A DNA stretch of 64,000 nucleotides, from the NCBI GenBank assembly GCA_022447625.1, contig JAKVAX010000006.1, positions 1 through 64,000 on the forward strand, written 5' to 3'. The stretch's first letter is position 1; each line of letters starts with the position of its first letter. The position numbers and the translations under genes are program-made. Source of the DNA: Flavobacteriales bacterium. GTDB taxonomy: Bacteria > Bacteroidota > Bacteroidia > Flavobacteriales_D > Sanyastnellaceae. A model generated the notes under the pieces. That model saw only the letters and a list, made by a program, of their open reading frames with translations, was not told the origin of the DNA and did no database searches. Positions 25,606 to 35,045 of this stretch are shown one piece after another.

Positions 25606-26088
25606 TTATTTGGTGCTGATAAACTCAAGCAATTGGTTGCTGTCTAGGTATCCAAAGTTTCTACCGAGAGCATTGAATTCCGGATCTAACAACAATAACA
25701 CTGGGGGAGCAAATTTACCATCTCTAGTGGCCAATAACTGAGCAATTTGATGCATCGGTGTGCGTGATTCACCAACTTGATCATTCACGAACAATTGTCC
25801 TCCGAAGATGATTTCTTCATCTGTTTCGGCATTGAAACGGATAGCGTAGAAATCTTTGTTGAGCGTTTCAATGACCGCCGGTTTGCTGAATACCGACTTG
25901 TCCATCTTTCTGCAGTAAGTGCACCAATCAGTATAGAAGTCAATGAGGACGTTCTTAGGATGCAAGGCCAATGAATCCTCGAGCGCTTCAAAGGAGATCC
26001 ATTGTATTTCATCAGCTTGCGCCGAAGCTTGGGATGGGTTTGCCACGCAAGTGAAAAGAAAGGCGATATAGACGAAGAGGCCTCTCAA
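25606..26088 (-). CDS. Exported thioredoxin-fold protein (CTYC)
   Basis: 160 residues with a signal peptide (FVYIAFLFTCVANPSQASAQ) and a thioredoxin-like domain holding the redox pair in YTDWCTYCRKMD. The long insert between the motif and the cis-proline region resembles the Thioredoxin_7/DUF255 type. Its start overlaps the end of the TonB receptor gene by 4 bp, so it is translated right after it. A role in keeping cysteines of the receptor or its cargo reduced is an inference. Confidence 0.88.
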   Translation of the reverse strand: MRGLFVYIAFLFTCVANPSQASAQADEIQWISFEALEDSLALHPKNVLIDFYTDWCTYCRKMDKSVFSKPAVIETLNKDFYAIRFNAETDEEIIFGGQLFVNDQVGESRTPMHQIAQLLATRDGKFAPPVLLLLDPEFNALGRNFGYLDSNQLLEFISTK

Positions 26089-28457
26089 TGGATGTTTCCA
26101 ATCTTCAATGAGACGAATACTGACCGTGGAGCCATCGGACCATATACGAAGTCTGAATCGCGTTCAGGTCCTGAATCAAATTCGGGTTGGTAGCTATTGA
26201 GCATATTCTTTACGCCACCGCTAAGTTCTAAATGGAAGTCATCTGAAATGTCAAAATGATAGCTGGCCTTCAAGTTCAGATCAAAGAAAGGATCCGATTC
26301 AACAAGGTCGATGAAACCGTCCTGACCTACTACTCGAGGAACAATCATGGATCCGGTATATGTTCCAGACAAATCGAAACGGAGGTTAGATGTGAGATTG
26401 TAGAAGGAAGTAATGTATCCGTAGAGGTTGGGGTTTCTGACAAATTCATCGACCGCAACGACATTTTGAGCGTCTGAAGCACCTTCTTCAGGCTCGAATA
26501 ATACTTGAACTTCGTCGTACTTCGATTCTTGTGCTGTTCCGCCAATTTGCAATGTAAACTTGCTGGTTGGGGAGTAACCCGCTTCAAAATTGAATCCTCT
26601 TACGGTAGCGCCTTCACCATTTCGAACTTCTTCGATAATCGATCCATTCGGGAGAACAGCACCTGTGCTCACCTGCGTAAATGGATTGTTCAGCTCAGTG
26701 TAGAATCCTTCAATCAAAAGATTATACTGCTTGAGTCCTGCTTTCTTCGTGTAGTTGAGAGATCCAGTAAAGGCGTTTGAAGTTTCTGTTTCGAGCTCTT
26801 CTGATAGAATAACAAACAATGGCTCTCCACCAACAGAAGAAATATGCAGGTCTTCATTGAACGCCTGTGGTGCTCGGAATCCTTTGGCGTAGCCACCACG
26901 GAACCTAAGGTTTTCAGTCAACTTGTAGAGCAAAGTTGCACGCGGACTAAACACTCCCACTTCAATATCTACCGAGTTGTTAATGTCAGCAATCTGGTAG
27001 CTACCGTTAACGATGGTGTGATCGTAACGTCCACCTAGCAAGGCAGTGAATCGTTTGGTCGGTTTCCATTCGTACTGCGCATAAAGCCCGGTGGTATTTA
27101 CCTGTTGATCAACCAATCGATTGTATCCACGGATTTCATCTTGGGTGTCGTAAGTCTGGTTTTCGGCACCTACGGTGATGACGTCTTCGTTTTTGAAGTA
27201 ATGTACGTACTGCAGACCTGCAACAACTGCAAGGTCTTCCGTATTTCCGTAGGCGTTGAGCGCTAGTAAGCTGTCTTCGGCAGTTGTTCCGCCTCCCAAA
27301 CCACCATAGTAGCTGCCTCTCTTTGTGCGTTGAGCAGAGGTGTAAACAGCGATACGGTTCATTCGATTCTTACTCCAGTGTTCGTAGTTGATCCCTCCGA
27401 AAAGGGTATTGTGATCGAGTTCTTCTGTAATGTTCGTGAAGTGAGGAGCTAGATCGAGTTGGTCGCCTCCTCTACGGTATTCTTCGAGTGCACTGAAGTC
27501 GAGGGATATCTTGTTATACTCATTTGGCTTGAAGAAAGCGCGGGCGCCCATCACTGTGTTTTTAAGTTCAACGAGTTCAGTAAATCCATCTCCGTTGGCA
27601 TCGTAGCTATCGCGATTTCGACTCATTCCGAAGAGGGTAATACCACTTGTAAGCGATTCATTTACAATAGATGCATTCAGGTTGAATGTTTGATCCAGAG
27701 CATCTCCATCGATGACCGCGGTGTTGGAACGAAGCTCCCAGCTGTTTTCAACGGGTTCTTTCGTAATGATGTTGATGGTTCCGCCAATGGCGTTTGAACC
27801 GTAGAGAGCCGATCCACCGCTTCTCACAACTTCTACGCGATCAACAATATTGGTAGGGATTTGCTCCAAACCATATATACTGTTCAGCGCAGAAAATATG
27901 GGCCTGCTGTTGATGAGGATTTGAGAGTATGCACCTTCTAGACCATTCAGTCTTACCTGGGTAAAACCGCAGTTTTGACAATTCGTTTCAACTCGAACCC
28001 CTGGTTGATAGCTCAAACCTTCTGAGATAGCAATAGACTGTGTGGCATTCAAAAGCTTAGGACTCAAGACATTCACTACAACAGGATTATTGACTCGGTC
28101 TTGCTCGTAGCGTGTTCCACTGACCACAGCTGTTTCAATGTTAAAAGCGTCATCACGTAGCGTGAAGTCCTTTTCAAGCATCTGACCAGCGGAAAGCGTT
28201 AGCTCTTCTGAGTACGACGCGTATCCAATGAAGAACACATTAACAGTATAGGTTCCTGGGCCGATTCCGTCAATTGAAAATCTTCCTTCGGTATCTGTAG
28301 ATGCTCCGAGTTGCGTTCCTTCTAGAACAATATTTGCGAAGGCTAAAGGACCATCATCTGAAGCAACAGACCCTCTTAGAACACCGGACTGAGCCCAAGA
28401 AGTCGAAAGCGTAAATAGGGCCACTAAAAGTGAGATGGCGTGGAAGAGGTGTTTCAT
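26085..28457 (-). CDS. TonB-dependent receptor, CirA-like, with CxxC plug
   Basis: 790 residues. A signal peptide is followed by a carboxypeptidase-regulatory-like domain (about 25-105), the plug (about 110-225, with VNVLSPKLLNATQSIAISE and RVEVVRSGGSALYGSNAIGG), and the outer-membrane beta-barrel. The plug contains NCQNCGFTQVRLNGL, a Cys pair conserved in one subgroup of Bacteroidota receptors. Substrate is not evident; siderophore, haem or metal complexes are usual for CirA relatives. No SusD partner is present. It forms an operon with the thioredoxin gene. Confidence 0.9.
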   Translation of the reverse strand: MKHLFHAISLLVALFTLSTSWAQSGVLRGSVASDDGPLAFANIVLEGTQLGASTDTEGRFSIDGIGPGTYTVNVFFIGYASYSEELTLSAGQMLEKDFTLRDDAFNIETAVVSGTRYEQDRVNNPVVVNVLSPKLLNATQSIAISEGLSYQPGVRVETNCQNCGFTQVRLNGLEGAYSQILINSRPIFSALNSIYGLEQIPTNIVDRVEVVRSGGSALYGSNAIGGTINIITKEPVENSWELRSNTAVIDGDALDQTFNLNASIVNESLTSGITLFGMSRNRDSYDANGDGFTELVELKNTVMGARAFFKPNEYNKISLDFSALEEYRRGGDQLDLAPHFTNITEELDHNTLFGGINYEHWSKNRMNRIAVYTSAQRTKRGSYYGGLGGGTTAEDSLLALNAYGNTEDLAVVAGLQYVHYFKNEDVITVGAENQTYDTQDEIRGYNRLVDQQVNTTGLYAQYEWKPTKRFTALLGGRYDHTIVNGSYQIADINNSVDIEVGVFSPRATLLYKLTENLRFRGGYAKGFRAPQAFNEDLHISSVGGEPLFVILSEELETETSNAFTGSLNYTKKAGLKQYNLLIEGFYTELNNPFTQVSTGAVLPNGSIIEEVRNGEGATVRGFNFEAGYSPTSKFTLQIGGTAQESKYDEVQVLFEPEEGASDAQNVVAVDEFVRNPNLYGYITSFYNLTSNLRFDLSGTYTGSMIVPRVVGQDGFIDLVESDPFFDLNLKASYHFDISDDFHLELSGGVKNMLNSYQPEFDSGPERDSDFVYGPMAPRSVFVSLKIGNIH

Positions 28458-28475
28458 TGTTCTTTTTTCCTATTG

Positions 28476-28483
28476 CAAAGATA
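28476..28483 (-). promoter_or_regulatory. Candidate -7 box of the TonB receptor/thioredoxin operon
   Basis: The minus strand reads TATCTTTG, an exact TAnnTTTG match, 18 nt before the ATG. Confidence 0.45.
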
Positions 28484-28543
28484 GATTTTTAGATGAGTCG
28501 AAAAAACAATGTTGATTACAGGAAAATGTTCTAAAGGGGCAAT

Positions 28544-28568
28544 AAAAAAGCCCCGAATTAACGGGGCT
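28544..28568 (-). terminator. Terminator of the LTD/TonB/PLD operon
   Basis: The minus-strand stem AGCCCCG/CGGGGCT is followed by six T, 24 bp after the PLD gene stop. Confidence 0.8.
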
Positions 28569-28591
28569 CTCGAATATGTTGTGATGGATAC

Positions 28592-30784
28592 TTACAGCTT
28601 CACAAATCGTGTGCTGATCATTTGTGTATCATCAGAGTAGTTCAAGAGGTAAGAACCTGTAGGTAGTTCGCTCAAGTCAATCTGGATCATTTGCTGAGAT
28701 GACTGCGCTGTCAAAACCGTACGTCCGCTAAGATCAACAATAGTAATTTGCCCTCCATTCAACGACTGAGAGCTCTTGACTGTTAATACTCCTTCTGTAG
28801 GGTTCGGGTACGCGATCAATTTCGTAGCGGCAATTTCTTCAACGCTTACGAAGTCGTTCACGATTCCTTGGAATGCTTGGTGGTATAGGTTCGCAATACG
28901 CGCATCGTGAACGATGACCGTATTCTCGTCATTTACCGTTTCGGCAGAAGTAGACCAGTTATGCGAACCAGTTACCACCATTGGATCAGCCAATGTCTGA
29001 GAGTGATCGACGATAGCAAACTTGTGGTGCATCTGATTCGTAACAGCTGAGTGGTCGTATACAGTGATACCAGCGTTCACAAGCGTTTCGTATTCTGATC
29101 CAGTATTGTTCACTTGTTCCATCACTACGATCGGGTTGATGAAGATGCTTTCTCCCATTTCAACTACTGCTTCGCCTAGGTCGTTACGAGTGAATGAAAG
29201 TGTAGCGATTTCGAGGTCGTATTCTGTAGTTAGAATCGCGTTTTCGATCGCACGAGTTGTTCCGTCAGAAGGACTGAAGTATAGCTCAACATCAGAGCCG
29301 CCGATGATGAACTTCTCTGGTGTGTTCACCAATTTATCTCCACCAAAACGAGCGTTTCCTGCGTTTGGCTCTGGTCCATCAGTTCCCCACATCTCGTTGA
29401 ACTCAAGTGTGTATGCGCGAGCCAAACTCTGATCTTGGAAAATGATCAGGTTATTCGGGTCTGTAGCCAAGTTGCTTGTTGTCAAGTTGGTTGAACCGGT
29501 CAATACAAACGCAAGTTCAGTATATTCAGCATCCATTACCAAGAACTTGTTGTGCATACCTGAACCTTGGTCATCTGGACGGAACAACACTGGAATTCCA
29601 GCATCAAAGTCATCTACACCGATGTTCGCAGTACCGCTGTGCGCGATGTAGCGTACTTGTACTCCGTTACTCTGTGCTTCGTTGATGGCTGAAACGATGA
29701 CATTGTTATTGATGTTGTACGCAGCGATATCAAGCGTGTGCTCCGCTCGTGTGATGTAAGCAGCAATGGTATCGTTCATGTCATCACCAATGTTTAGAGC
29801 AAGTTCATCTGTAGCTACGCTATTGTCAACAGGGTGGTTGAAGTAAGCGAGAATGTCACCGCTTGATTCAGAAACTGTTGCAAAAGCCAACACGTTCGAT
29901 TCAGTGTTGTCTTCACCAGCTGCAGAGGAAACACGGCAGAAGTAGATCGTTCCAGGTATCAGTCCTGATAGATCAAGCGAGTGATCCGTAACCGCGTCTG
30001 CACTGTACACTTCGTCATCCAAAGCGTCTGGAGACAAACCGTACTCCACTTTCGAGTCACCAGCATTGTCAGTCAACCACTCCAACGTGAACGAAGTTGT
30101 CGTAATGTTGTCTTGGTCAACTGTAGAGGCAATATTGATTGCTGAAGAAGGGATCAAATCGTCAGCAGAACGAGGAAGGATTTGGTATCCATCTCCGGTT
30201 CCATCTGGATCGAATTGAGATAGAATCCCGATGATCGTCACTTCACCTGCAGGAAGAAGCTCATCTACAAGGTAGTTTCCATTGCGCACGTAGATTACTC
30301 CTTGTTCTCCACCAGCTTGGTAATTGTATGTGCTGTTTCCAGAGATGATCGTTCCACCTTGATCGAAAGTAGCAGCTTCAACTGTTAGAAGCACACCTTC
30401 TAGGTCTTCTTCCAACTGATCAGGAGTGATCGTCGTTGGAGCTGGTAGTGGATTTCCGCTGCTGTTAATAGTTACAGACGCCAATGTTGGACCAACTTCT
30501 AGAAGTCCGTTGAATTCACTGATTGTACCAGTTACTGTTACTTCGTCACCGAGTTGTGGTTCGTCCCATCCTTCCCAATCAAATCCTGGGTAAAGAGCGA
30601 TTCCACCCGTTGCATCTTGGATGTAACGAACAGAACCTAAACTAGCGTCGTTCGTTACAATTCCGGTTACCGTCACCTCGTCGTCGATGCCGTAGTTTGT
30701 ACGTGCATCAAGGATGTCTGTCTGTGCAAAGCATACAGCGCTCACCAATGTGAACGCAAAGAGTAGTAGTTTTTTCATTTTCAT
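28592..30784 (-). CDS. Secreted OB-fold/FN3/phospholipase D-like protein with T9SS sorting domain
   Basis: 730 residues. A signal peptide (LLLFAFTLVSAVCFAQ) precedes two OB-fold-like segments (about 22-110 and 115-210; DEVTVTGIVTND, GDEVTVTGTISEFNG), a fibronectin type III domain (about 215-305), and a phospholipase-D-superfamily domain with two complete HxKxxxxD motifs, HNKFLVMD at 411-418 and HHKFAIVD at 586-593. The end (LIAYPNPTEG to RFVKL) is a type A T9SS sorting domain. Two HKD motifs make a full active site for phosphodiester hydrolysis; the OB folds suggest nucleic acid rather than lipid, but that is inference. Last gene of an operon, 3 bp after the TonB receptor gene. Confidence 0.9.
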   Translation of the reverse strand: MKMKKLLLFAFTLVSAVCFAQTDILDARTNYGIDDEVTVTGIVTNDASLGSVRYIQDATGGIALYPGFDWEGWDEPQLGDEVTVTGTISEFNGLLEVGPTLASVTINSSGNPLPAPTTITPDQLEEDLEGVLLTVEAATFDQGGTIISGNSTYNYQAGGEQGVIYVRNGNYLVDELLPAGEVTIIGILSQFDPDGTGDGYQILPRSADDLIPSSAINIASTVDQDNITTTSFTLEWLTDNAGDSKVEYGLSPDALDDEVYSADAVTDHSLDLSGLIPGTIYFCRVSSAAGEDNTESNVLAFATVSESSGDILAYFNHPVDNSVATDELALNIGDDMNDTIAAYITRAEHTLDIAAYNINNNVIVSAINEAQSNGVQVRYIAHSGTANIGVDDFDAGIPVLFRPDDQGSGMHNKFLVMDAEYTELAFVLTGSTNLTTSNLATDPNNLIIFQDQSLARAYTLEFNEMWGTDGPEPNAGNARFGGDKLVNTPEKFIIGGSDVELYFSPSDGTTRAIENAILTTEYDLEIATLSFTRNDLGEAVVEMGESIFINPIVVMEQVNNTGSEYETLVNAGITVYDHSAVTNQMHHKFAIVDHSQTLADPMVVTGSHNWSTSAETVNDENTVIVHDARIANLYHQAFQGIVNDFVSVEEIAATKLIAYPNPTEGVLTVKSSQSLNGGQITIVDLSGRTVLTAQSSQQMIQIDLSELPTGSYLLNYSDDTQMISTRFVKL

Positions 30785-30787
30785 CTA

Positions 30788-33700
30788 TTAGAAACGTACG
30801 CGGATCGACAAGTTTCCACGAGCACCGTAGCCCATGTAGACACTTGCTGAAGACGCGTCAAAATTACTTTCTGAGAAATTGTAGCGCAGCTGGTCATCGT
30901 AGCTTCCGTTTTGTCCTCGGTAGAGGTAGAATGGGAAGACATCGTTGTTCTGCGCATTGATAATGTACAATGTATTCAAGAGGTTGAACCCACTCAATCG
31001 AACGTCGATCTGTGAATCCTTTACCTTAAATGTATATCCTGCGTGAAGGTCAAGAAGGCCGTAGGCTGGAATCTCCCAACTTTGACGTCCTTCATTTTCA
31101 CCGTTGAGGCTGAAGGGGTCGAAGTCAGCAAAGTGACGTGCGAACCATGTGAAGCGAGGCTTAACATAGAAGCCTTTCTTCTGCATTTTCAAAGCACCGC
31201 CTATCATCGTTTGAGGTGCATCACCTACTGAGACACCTTGAGCGTTGTAGCTTACGGTTACGATTTCGCCTTCCCCATCAACAAATGGTCGATTCGTTTC
31301 AACATCGATCAAGGTGAGTTCATCTTCTGAACTGTCCCATTTCCAATCCCCAAGGGAAACAAACCCTTCTACGGTCAACATGTCATTGATCTGGTAGGCT
31401 CCATCTACTTCCACCCCCATGTGAACAGCACTCATCGAGGTGATGTTTGCCTGAAGAATACGCTCTACTCCTTGAGAGTCTTCGATGACGACACGAAGGA
31501 GTTCATCCAACGGACGGTTATTCCAATCAGTAAAGTATCCATTGACGTTCAAGGTGAATGGGAACTTGCTGAACTTGTATCCAAGCTCAATCGAGTTGAT
31601 GACCTCGTTCGCTGTGTTTTTCACGAACTGGTTATCGAATCCAATGACGTTTTGAAGCACTGGCGTACGGTTCAGGTGACCAATGTTCATGAAGGCACTG
31701 TTCCACTCGTTGAGGTTATAGTTACCTCCCATCTTTACGGTGTAACCAGGAAGCCACTTCCAATCTGAACGTGAAGTGCGTGTGCGGTCTCCGTTGTGGT
31801 ATACAACTGTGGCGTTATTTAAGGTGTCACCACCAACAATCCACTGGCTGTCTGTACCACCCATGAGTGGATTTGCATCGTCATCATCAACGACGAAGAA
31901 ATCGCCATTGTCATTGTTCAATACGAACGCATCTTGCACGCTCAATTGCTGGTAGTATACGATGTCATCAACTACCACATCCTGAGGTGCGAAGTAATCG
32001 ACGCGGTTATATCCTTGGTAAACACCACTCACATTTAGGAAGGCTGTCCAAAGGCGATCTTTGTATTCGAGAAGTCCGAAAACTCCTCCCCAACGAACGA
32101 AAGAATCGTAGTAGTAACCGATACGGTCTCCTTCGTAGCGCTCTTCTGGTAAGGTGTTGGCATCACCGTTGTTATCAATCCAGTATTCTGCACCGAGAAG
32201 ATCGTGTACCTCCGCATAGTGCTCGCCTTGGTAATCACGAAGGTCTATTCCTCCAGAAAGATTCCAGCGATCGTCAATTTCATAGTTGAAGGTGCTCAGC
32301 AATCCGTACCAGTAATGGTTGTTGAATCCTTTGCGCAGAATCCATCCCGCTTGCGGACTTGGCGGGCCTCCAAAGATATTTGGCTGGGTATGAGCGTCGT
32401 AGAAGCGCTGGAAGTCTATTTGTCCGGCAGCATTGAAGTCACCGTCTCCCAATCCTGGGCTAAGGCTTGTTCCTCCTCCTCGTCCGAAAGAAGCGTACAG
32501 GTTATTCGAGATGAAGAACTTGTCTGAAACGTTCCAAGAGTGACGAAGTGAGAATAGCGGCTTGTGGTAGCGGTTAACACGCTCAATTTTAGGCTGGAAG
32601 TTTTCGCGGTTGGCATCGGTTGCCAACATACCCCAGTGTACGTTGTAGCGCGGTCCTTTTTCGATGATGTTGGTCGTATCAATGAAATCCGTCTGGTTCA
32701 TCAAGACTTCAAAGTCATCTACGGAATCATATCCGTATTCAGCATTCAAATCAGCAATCGCTTGTTCCTCTTCGGCTAGGTTAAGCTGGTCGTTTTTGAT
32801 GGTCCAGTAGCGCACTGAGTAATCTTGCATCTGTGCGTATTCGGTATCTGTACCAGTGAAAAGGCCACGAGCGTATTCTTTGTCGTACGTAGCAATTCGT
32901 TGTTGGTAAGAACGTCGATTGTTCTCTGATGGAGCTCCCATAGCAGAGATAGAGATGATGTGATCTCCTAATTCTTTCTGAAGTTTTACGTAGTAGAACC
33001 AAGCGCGAGATCCGCCTTGGTCGATCCAACCACGGTTCTGCTGGTAACTTCCAGCGAGAGTATATCCCCAACCTCCATCGAGGCGTCCTGAGGTGTGTCC
33101 AAGCGTTACGCGGTAAAGGTCGGTTGTACTTCCTTCCGCTTTCACCATAGTGTTGCGCTTGTTGTTAATTCCTTGAGTAAGGATGTTGATGGTTCCGCCG
33201 ATGGCGGGAAGCGCAAGTTTCGAAGCACCAAGACCTCGTTGCACTTGCATAGTTTGAGTCACGACATCAAGTCCGAACCAGTTATTCCAGAAAACGCCTC
33301 CGTTTTCCATGTCATTCACTGGGATTCCGTCGATCATCACCGATACGTTTCGTTGTTTGAAACCACGGATAGTTACCGAAGGACCATTATCGTCAGAACC
33401 TTCTTGAGTGGCATACACACCAGGAGTACTATTCAAAATCATAGGGAGCGGCTGTGAAGCCAACTCCTCTTGGATCTGTATCGGTTTGACATCTGAAAAG
33501 GCCACCGGCGTCTCCCGGTCTACAAGGTCCGCTGTAACGGTGGCCTCTTTCAAGATGATCGTTTTCAAGTCAACATTGAGCTCTTTGCTTGGTCGGTTGA
33601 TTTCCACTTCTCGGGTGTAAGAAGCGTAACCCACATAGTTCACCTTCATGGTGTACTTTCCGTAAGCAAGTTCAGTGCTGTATCGACCGTCAAAGTCAGT

Positions 33701-33865
33701 CAATACACCAATCGGGTCTCCGTTTTTTGGTTCGAAGATGACCGTTGCTTGGATCAGTGTCTCATGCGTGCTTTGGTCGGAAATGGTTCCCGTAACCTTA
33801 GACGTTTGAGCACTTAGCGACAAGCTTCCTCCTAATAGGACGAATAGGATAGCAAAGAGACGCAT
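30788..33865 (-). CDS. TonB-dependent receptor (large, SusC-unlike) in the PLD operon
   Basis: 1025 residues. Signal peptide, carboxypeptidase-regulatory-like domain (about 20-105, VTGTISDQSTHETLIQATV), plug (about 120-230, with PSVTIRGFKQRNVSVMIDG and ASKLALPAIGGTINILTQG) and a long barrel ending in GYGARGNLSIRVRF. There is no SusD gene beside it. It is sandwiched between genes for two T9SS-exported proteins with gaps of 27 bp and 3 bp, so the three are one transcription unit and probably import a product released by the secreted enzyme. The substrate is unknown. Confidence 0.92.
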   Translation of the reverse strand: MRLFAILFVLLGGSLSLSAQTSKVTGTISDQSTHETLIQATVIFEPKNGDPIGVLTDFDGRYSTELAYGKYTMKVNYVGYASYTREVEINRPSKELNVDLKTIILKEATVTADLVDRETPVAFSDVKPIQIQEELASQPLPMILNSTPGVYATQEGSDDNGPSVTIRGFKQRNVSVMIDGIPVNDMENGGVFWNNWFGLDVVTQTMQVQRGLGASKLALPAIGGTINILTQGINNKRNTMVKAEGSTTDLYRVTLGHTSGRLDGGWGYTLAGSYQQNRGWIDQGGSRAWFYYVKLQKELGDHIISISAMGAPSENNRRSYQQRIATYDKEYARGLFTGTDTEYAQMQDYSVRYWTIKNDQLNLAEEEQAIADLNAEYGYDSVDDFEVLMNQTDFIDTTNIIEKGPRYNVHWGMLATDANRENFQPKIERVNRYHKPLFSLRHSWNVSDKFFISNNLYASFGRGGGTSLSPGLGDGDFNAAGQIDFQRFYDAHTQPNIFGGPPSPQAGWILRKGFNNHYWYGLLSTFNYEIDDRWNLSGGIDLRDYQGEHYAEVHDLLGAEYWIDNNGDANTLPEERYEGDRIGYYYDSFVRWGGVFGLLEYKDRLWTAFLNVSGVYQGYNRVDYFAPQDVVVDDIVYYQQLSVQDAFVLNNDNGDFFVVDDDDANPLMGGTDSQWIVGGDTLNNATVVYHNGDRTRTSRSDWKWLPGYTVKMGGNYNLNEWNSAFMNIGHLNRTPVLQNVIGFDNQFVKNTANEVINSIELGYKFSKFPFTLNVNGYFTDWNNRPLDELLRVVIEDSQGVERILQANITSMSAVHMGVEVDGAYQINDMLTVEGFVSLGDWKWDSSEDELTLIDVETNRPFVDGEGEIVTVSYNAQGVSVGDAPQTMIGGALKMQKKGFYVKPRFTWFARHFADFDPFSLNGENEGRQSWEIPAYGLLDLHAGYTFKVKDSQIDVRLSGFNLLNTLYIINAQNNDVFPFYLYRGQNGSYDDQLRYNFSESNFDASSASVYMGYGARGNLSIRVRF

Positions 33866-33892
33866 ATGTCGAGAGTTTTGGTTGGATACGCC

Positions 33893-34822
33893 TTAGCGCA
33901 CCACAACGCGCTGTGAGAAGGCACGGTTACCTGCAAGTAGCGTGTTTACGATGTACATTCCTGCTTCAAGGTCATCAGTAGTGATCACTTGCTGCATAAC
34001 GTTCATCTCAGGAACGATTGAAAGAACGATACGTCCGTTCTGGTCGTAGATGTTGATCTTGTCAATGTTCAAGTTTGAGTTGATCTGGAATTCACCTTCA
34101 GTCACTGGGTTAGGGAACAATGTGAATTCAACAGGGATCTCGATAGAAGCAACGCTGTTAGGATCACAAGCACAAGCGTGAGAACCTAGGCCATCCCAAG
34201 TGTTGCTTGGTAATGAATCCCACTCAGCCAAAGCGTAGAAAGCTGTTGGAGGAACAGTCACACCTGCAGTGATGTCGTATTTACGACGTAGTGTGTGGTT
34301 CGCTGTTAGCCAAGTACCACCGTCATCTGAGGTGTATCCTGCTTCTTCGTTGTCTGTCCATGCAGTACCTGGATCTTCTCCTGGCTTACCGAAGATATCC
34401 ACTACAGTAGAACCATTTTTTATAAACACCAATGCATCATTGCCGTTCATGTATGTTGGTGCTGGGTATGGGTTGTCCAACTGATCGGCTAGAATTTGCA
34501 TCATTGGGTCAACCGCATCTGATATCTGTCCGCCACCTAGGTCAACGTCTTCAGTTTGACCATTCACAACAACCCATGTACCGTAGGCCGGGATTATACC
34601 AACAAGGTTGGTTTCATCAGAAGAAGCTTGAGCTCCGTTAGACCATCGCTCCATGACATAAGGCCCCAGGTCAATAGCGTCGGGTGTAGGATTATAGATT
34701 TCATATCCTTTGTTGTTTCCAGAGCCTTCACAGTACTCTGAAATGAATAGATCCGTGCAACCTTGAGCGTAAGCTGCTTGTCCTACAAATAGTGCAATAG
34801 CAAGAGTAAAGATTGTTTTCAT
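33893..34822 (-). CDS. Secreted lamin-tail-domain protein with T9SS sorting domain
   Basis: 309 residues from ATG 34822 (MKTIFTLAIALFVGQAAYAQ, a typical signal peptide); an in-frame start at 34855 adds eleven residues without export character. A lamin-tail (LTD) domain begins DLFISEYCEGSGNNKGYEIYN and spans about 22-200. The C-terminus (FTLFPNPVTEGEFQINS to SQRVVVR) is a type A T9SS sorting domain. In Bacteroidota LTD proteins often accompany extracellular nucleases and phosphatases, which fits the downstream PLD-like gene. It is the promoter-proximal gene of the operon. Confidence 0.88.
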   Translation of the reverse strand: MKTIFTLAIALFVGQAAYAQGCTDLFISEYCEGSGNNKGYEIYNPTPDAIDLGPYVMERWSNGAQASSDETNLVGIIPAYGTWVVVNGQTEDVDLGGGQISDAVDPMMQILADQLDNPYPAPTYMNGNDALVFIKNGSTVVDIFGKPGEDPGTAWTDNEEAGYTSDDGGTWLTANHTLRRKYDITAGVTVPPTAFYALAEWDSLPSNTWDGLGSHACACDPNSVASIEIPVEFTLFPNPVTEGEFQINSNLNIDKINIYDQNGRIVLSIVPEMNVMQQVITTDDLEAGMYIVNTLLAGNRAFSQRVVVR

Positions 34823-34852
34823 AACGTTTCTGTTAAATCCAATTTGGACAAG

Positions 34853-34884
34853 CAAAATTAGACAAGTTTCTGAGAGCTCAACAA
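34853..34884 (-). promoter_or_regulatory. Promoter of the LTD/TonB/PLD operon
   Basis: The minus strand has TAATTTTG (34853-34860) with TTG 18 nt upstream (34879-34881; another TTG at 34882-34884), close to the Bacteroidota -33/-7 arrangement. The predicted leader is about 25 nt. Confidence 0.55.
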
Positions 34885-34961
34885 GTCGGAGATTATAAGG
34901 TCATGTAATGTTAACAAATGACTCGTTGGGAATTCACGGCTGTGGTGTCGATGGATATCCT

Positions 34962-34969
34962 TAAATTTG
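34962..34969 (+). promoter_or_regulatory. Candidate -7 box of the SprB-like gene
   Basis: TAAATTTG matches TAnnTTTG. It lies 10 nt before an in-frame GTG (34980) and 76 nt before the preferred ATG (35046), divergent from the LTD operon promoter. Confidence 0.45.
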
Positions 34970-35045
34970 ATAATATCGCGTGAGGCAGAGCAGTGTAGTT
35001 GTGCCTCGTGAGATTAAAGCTAACTATTCAGGAGAGAGAGGATTC

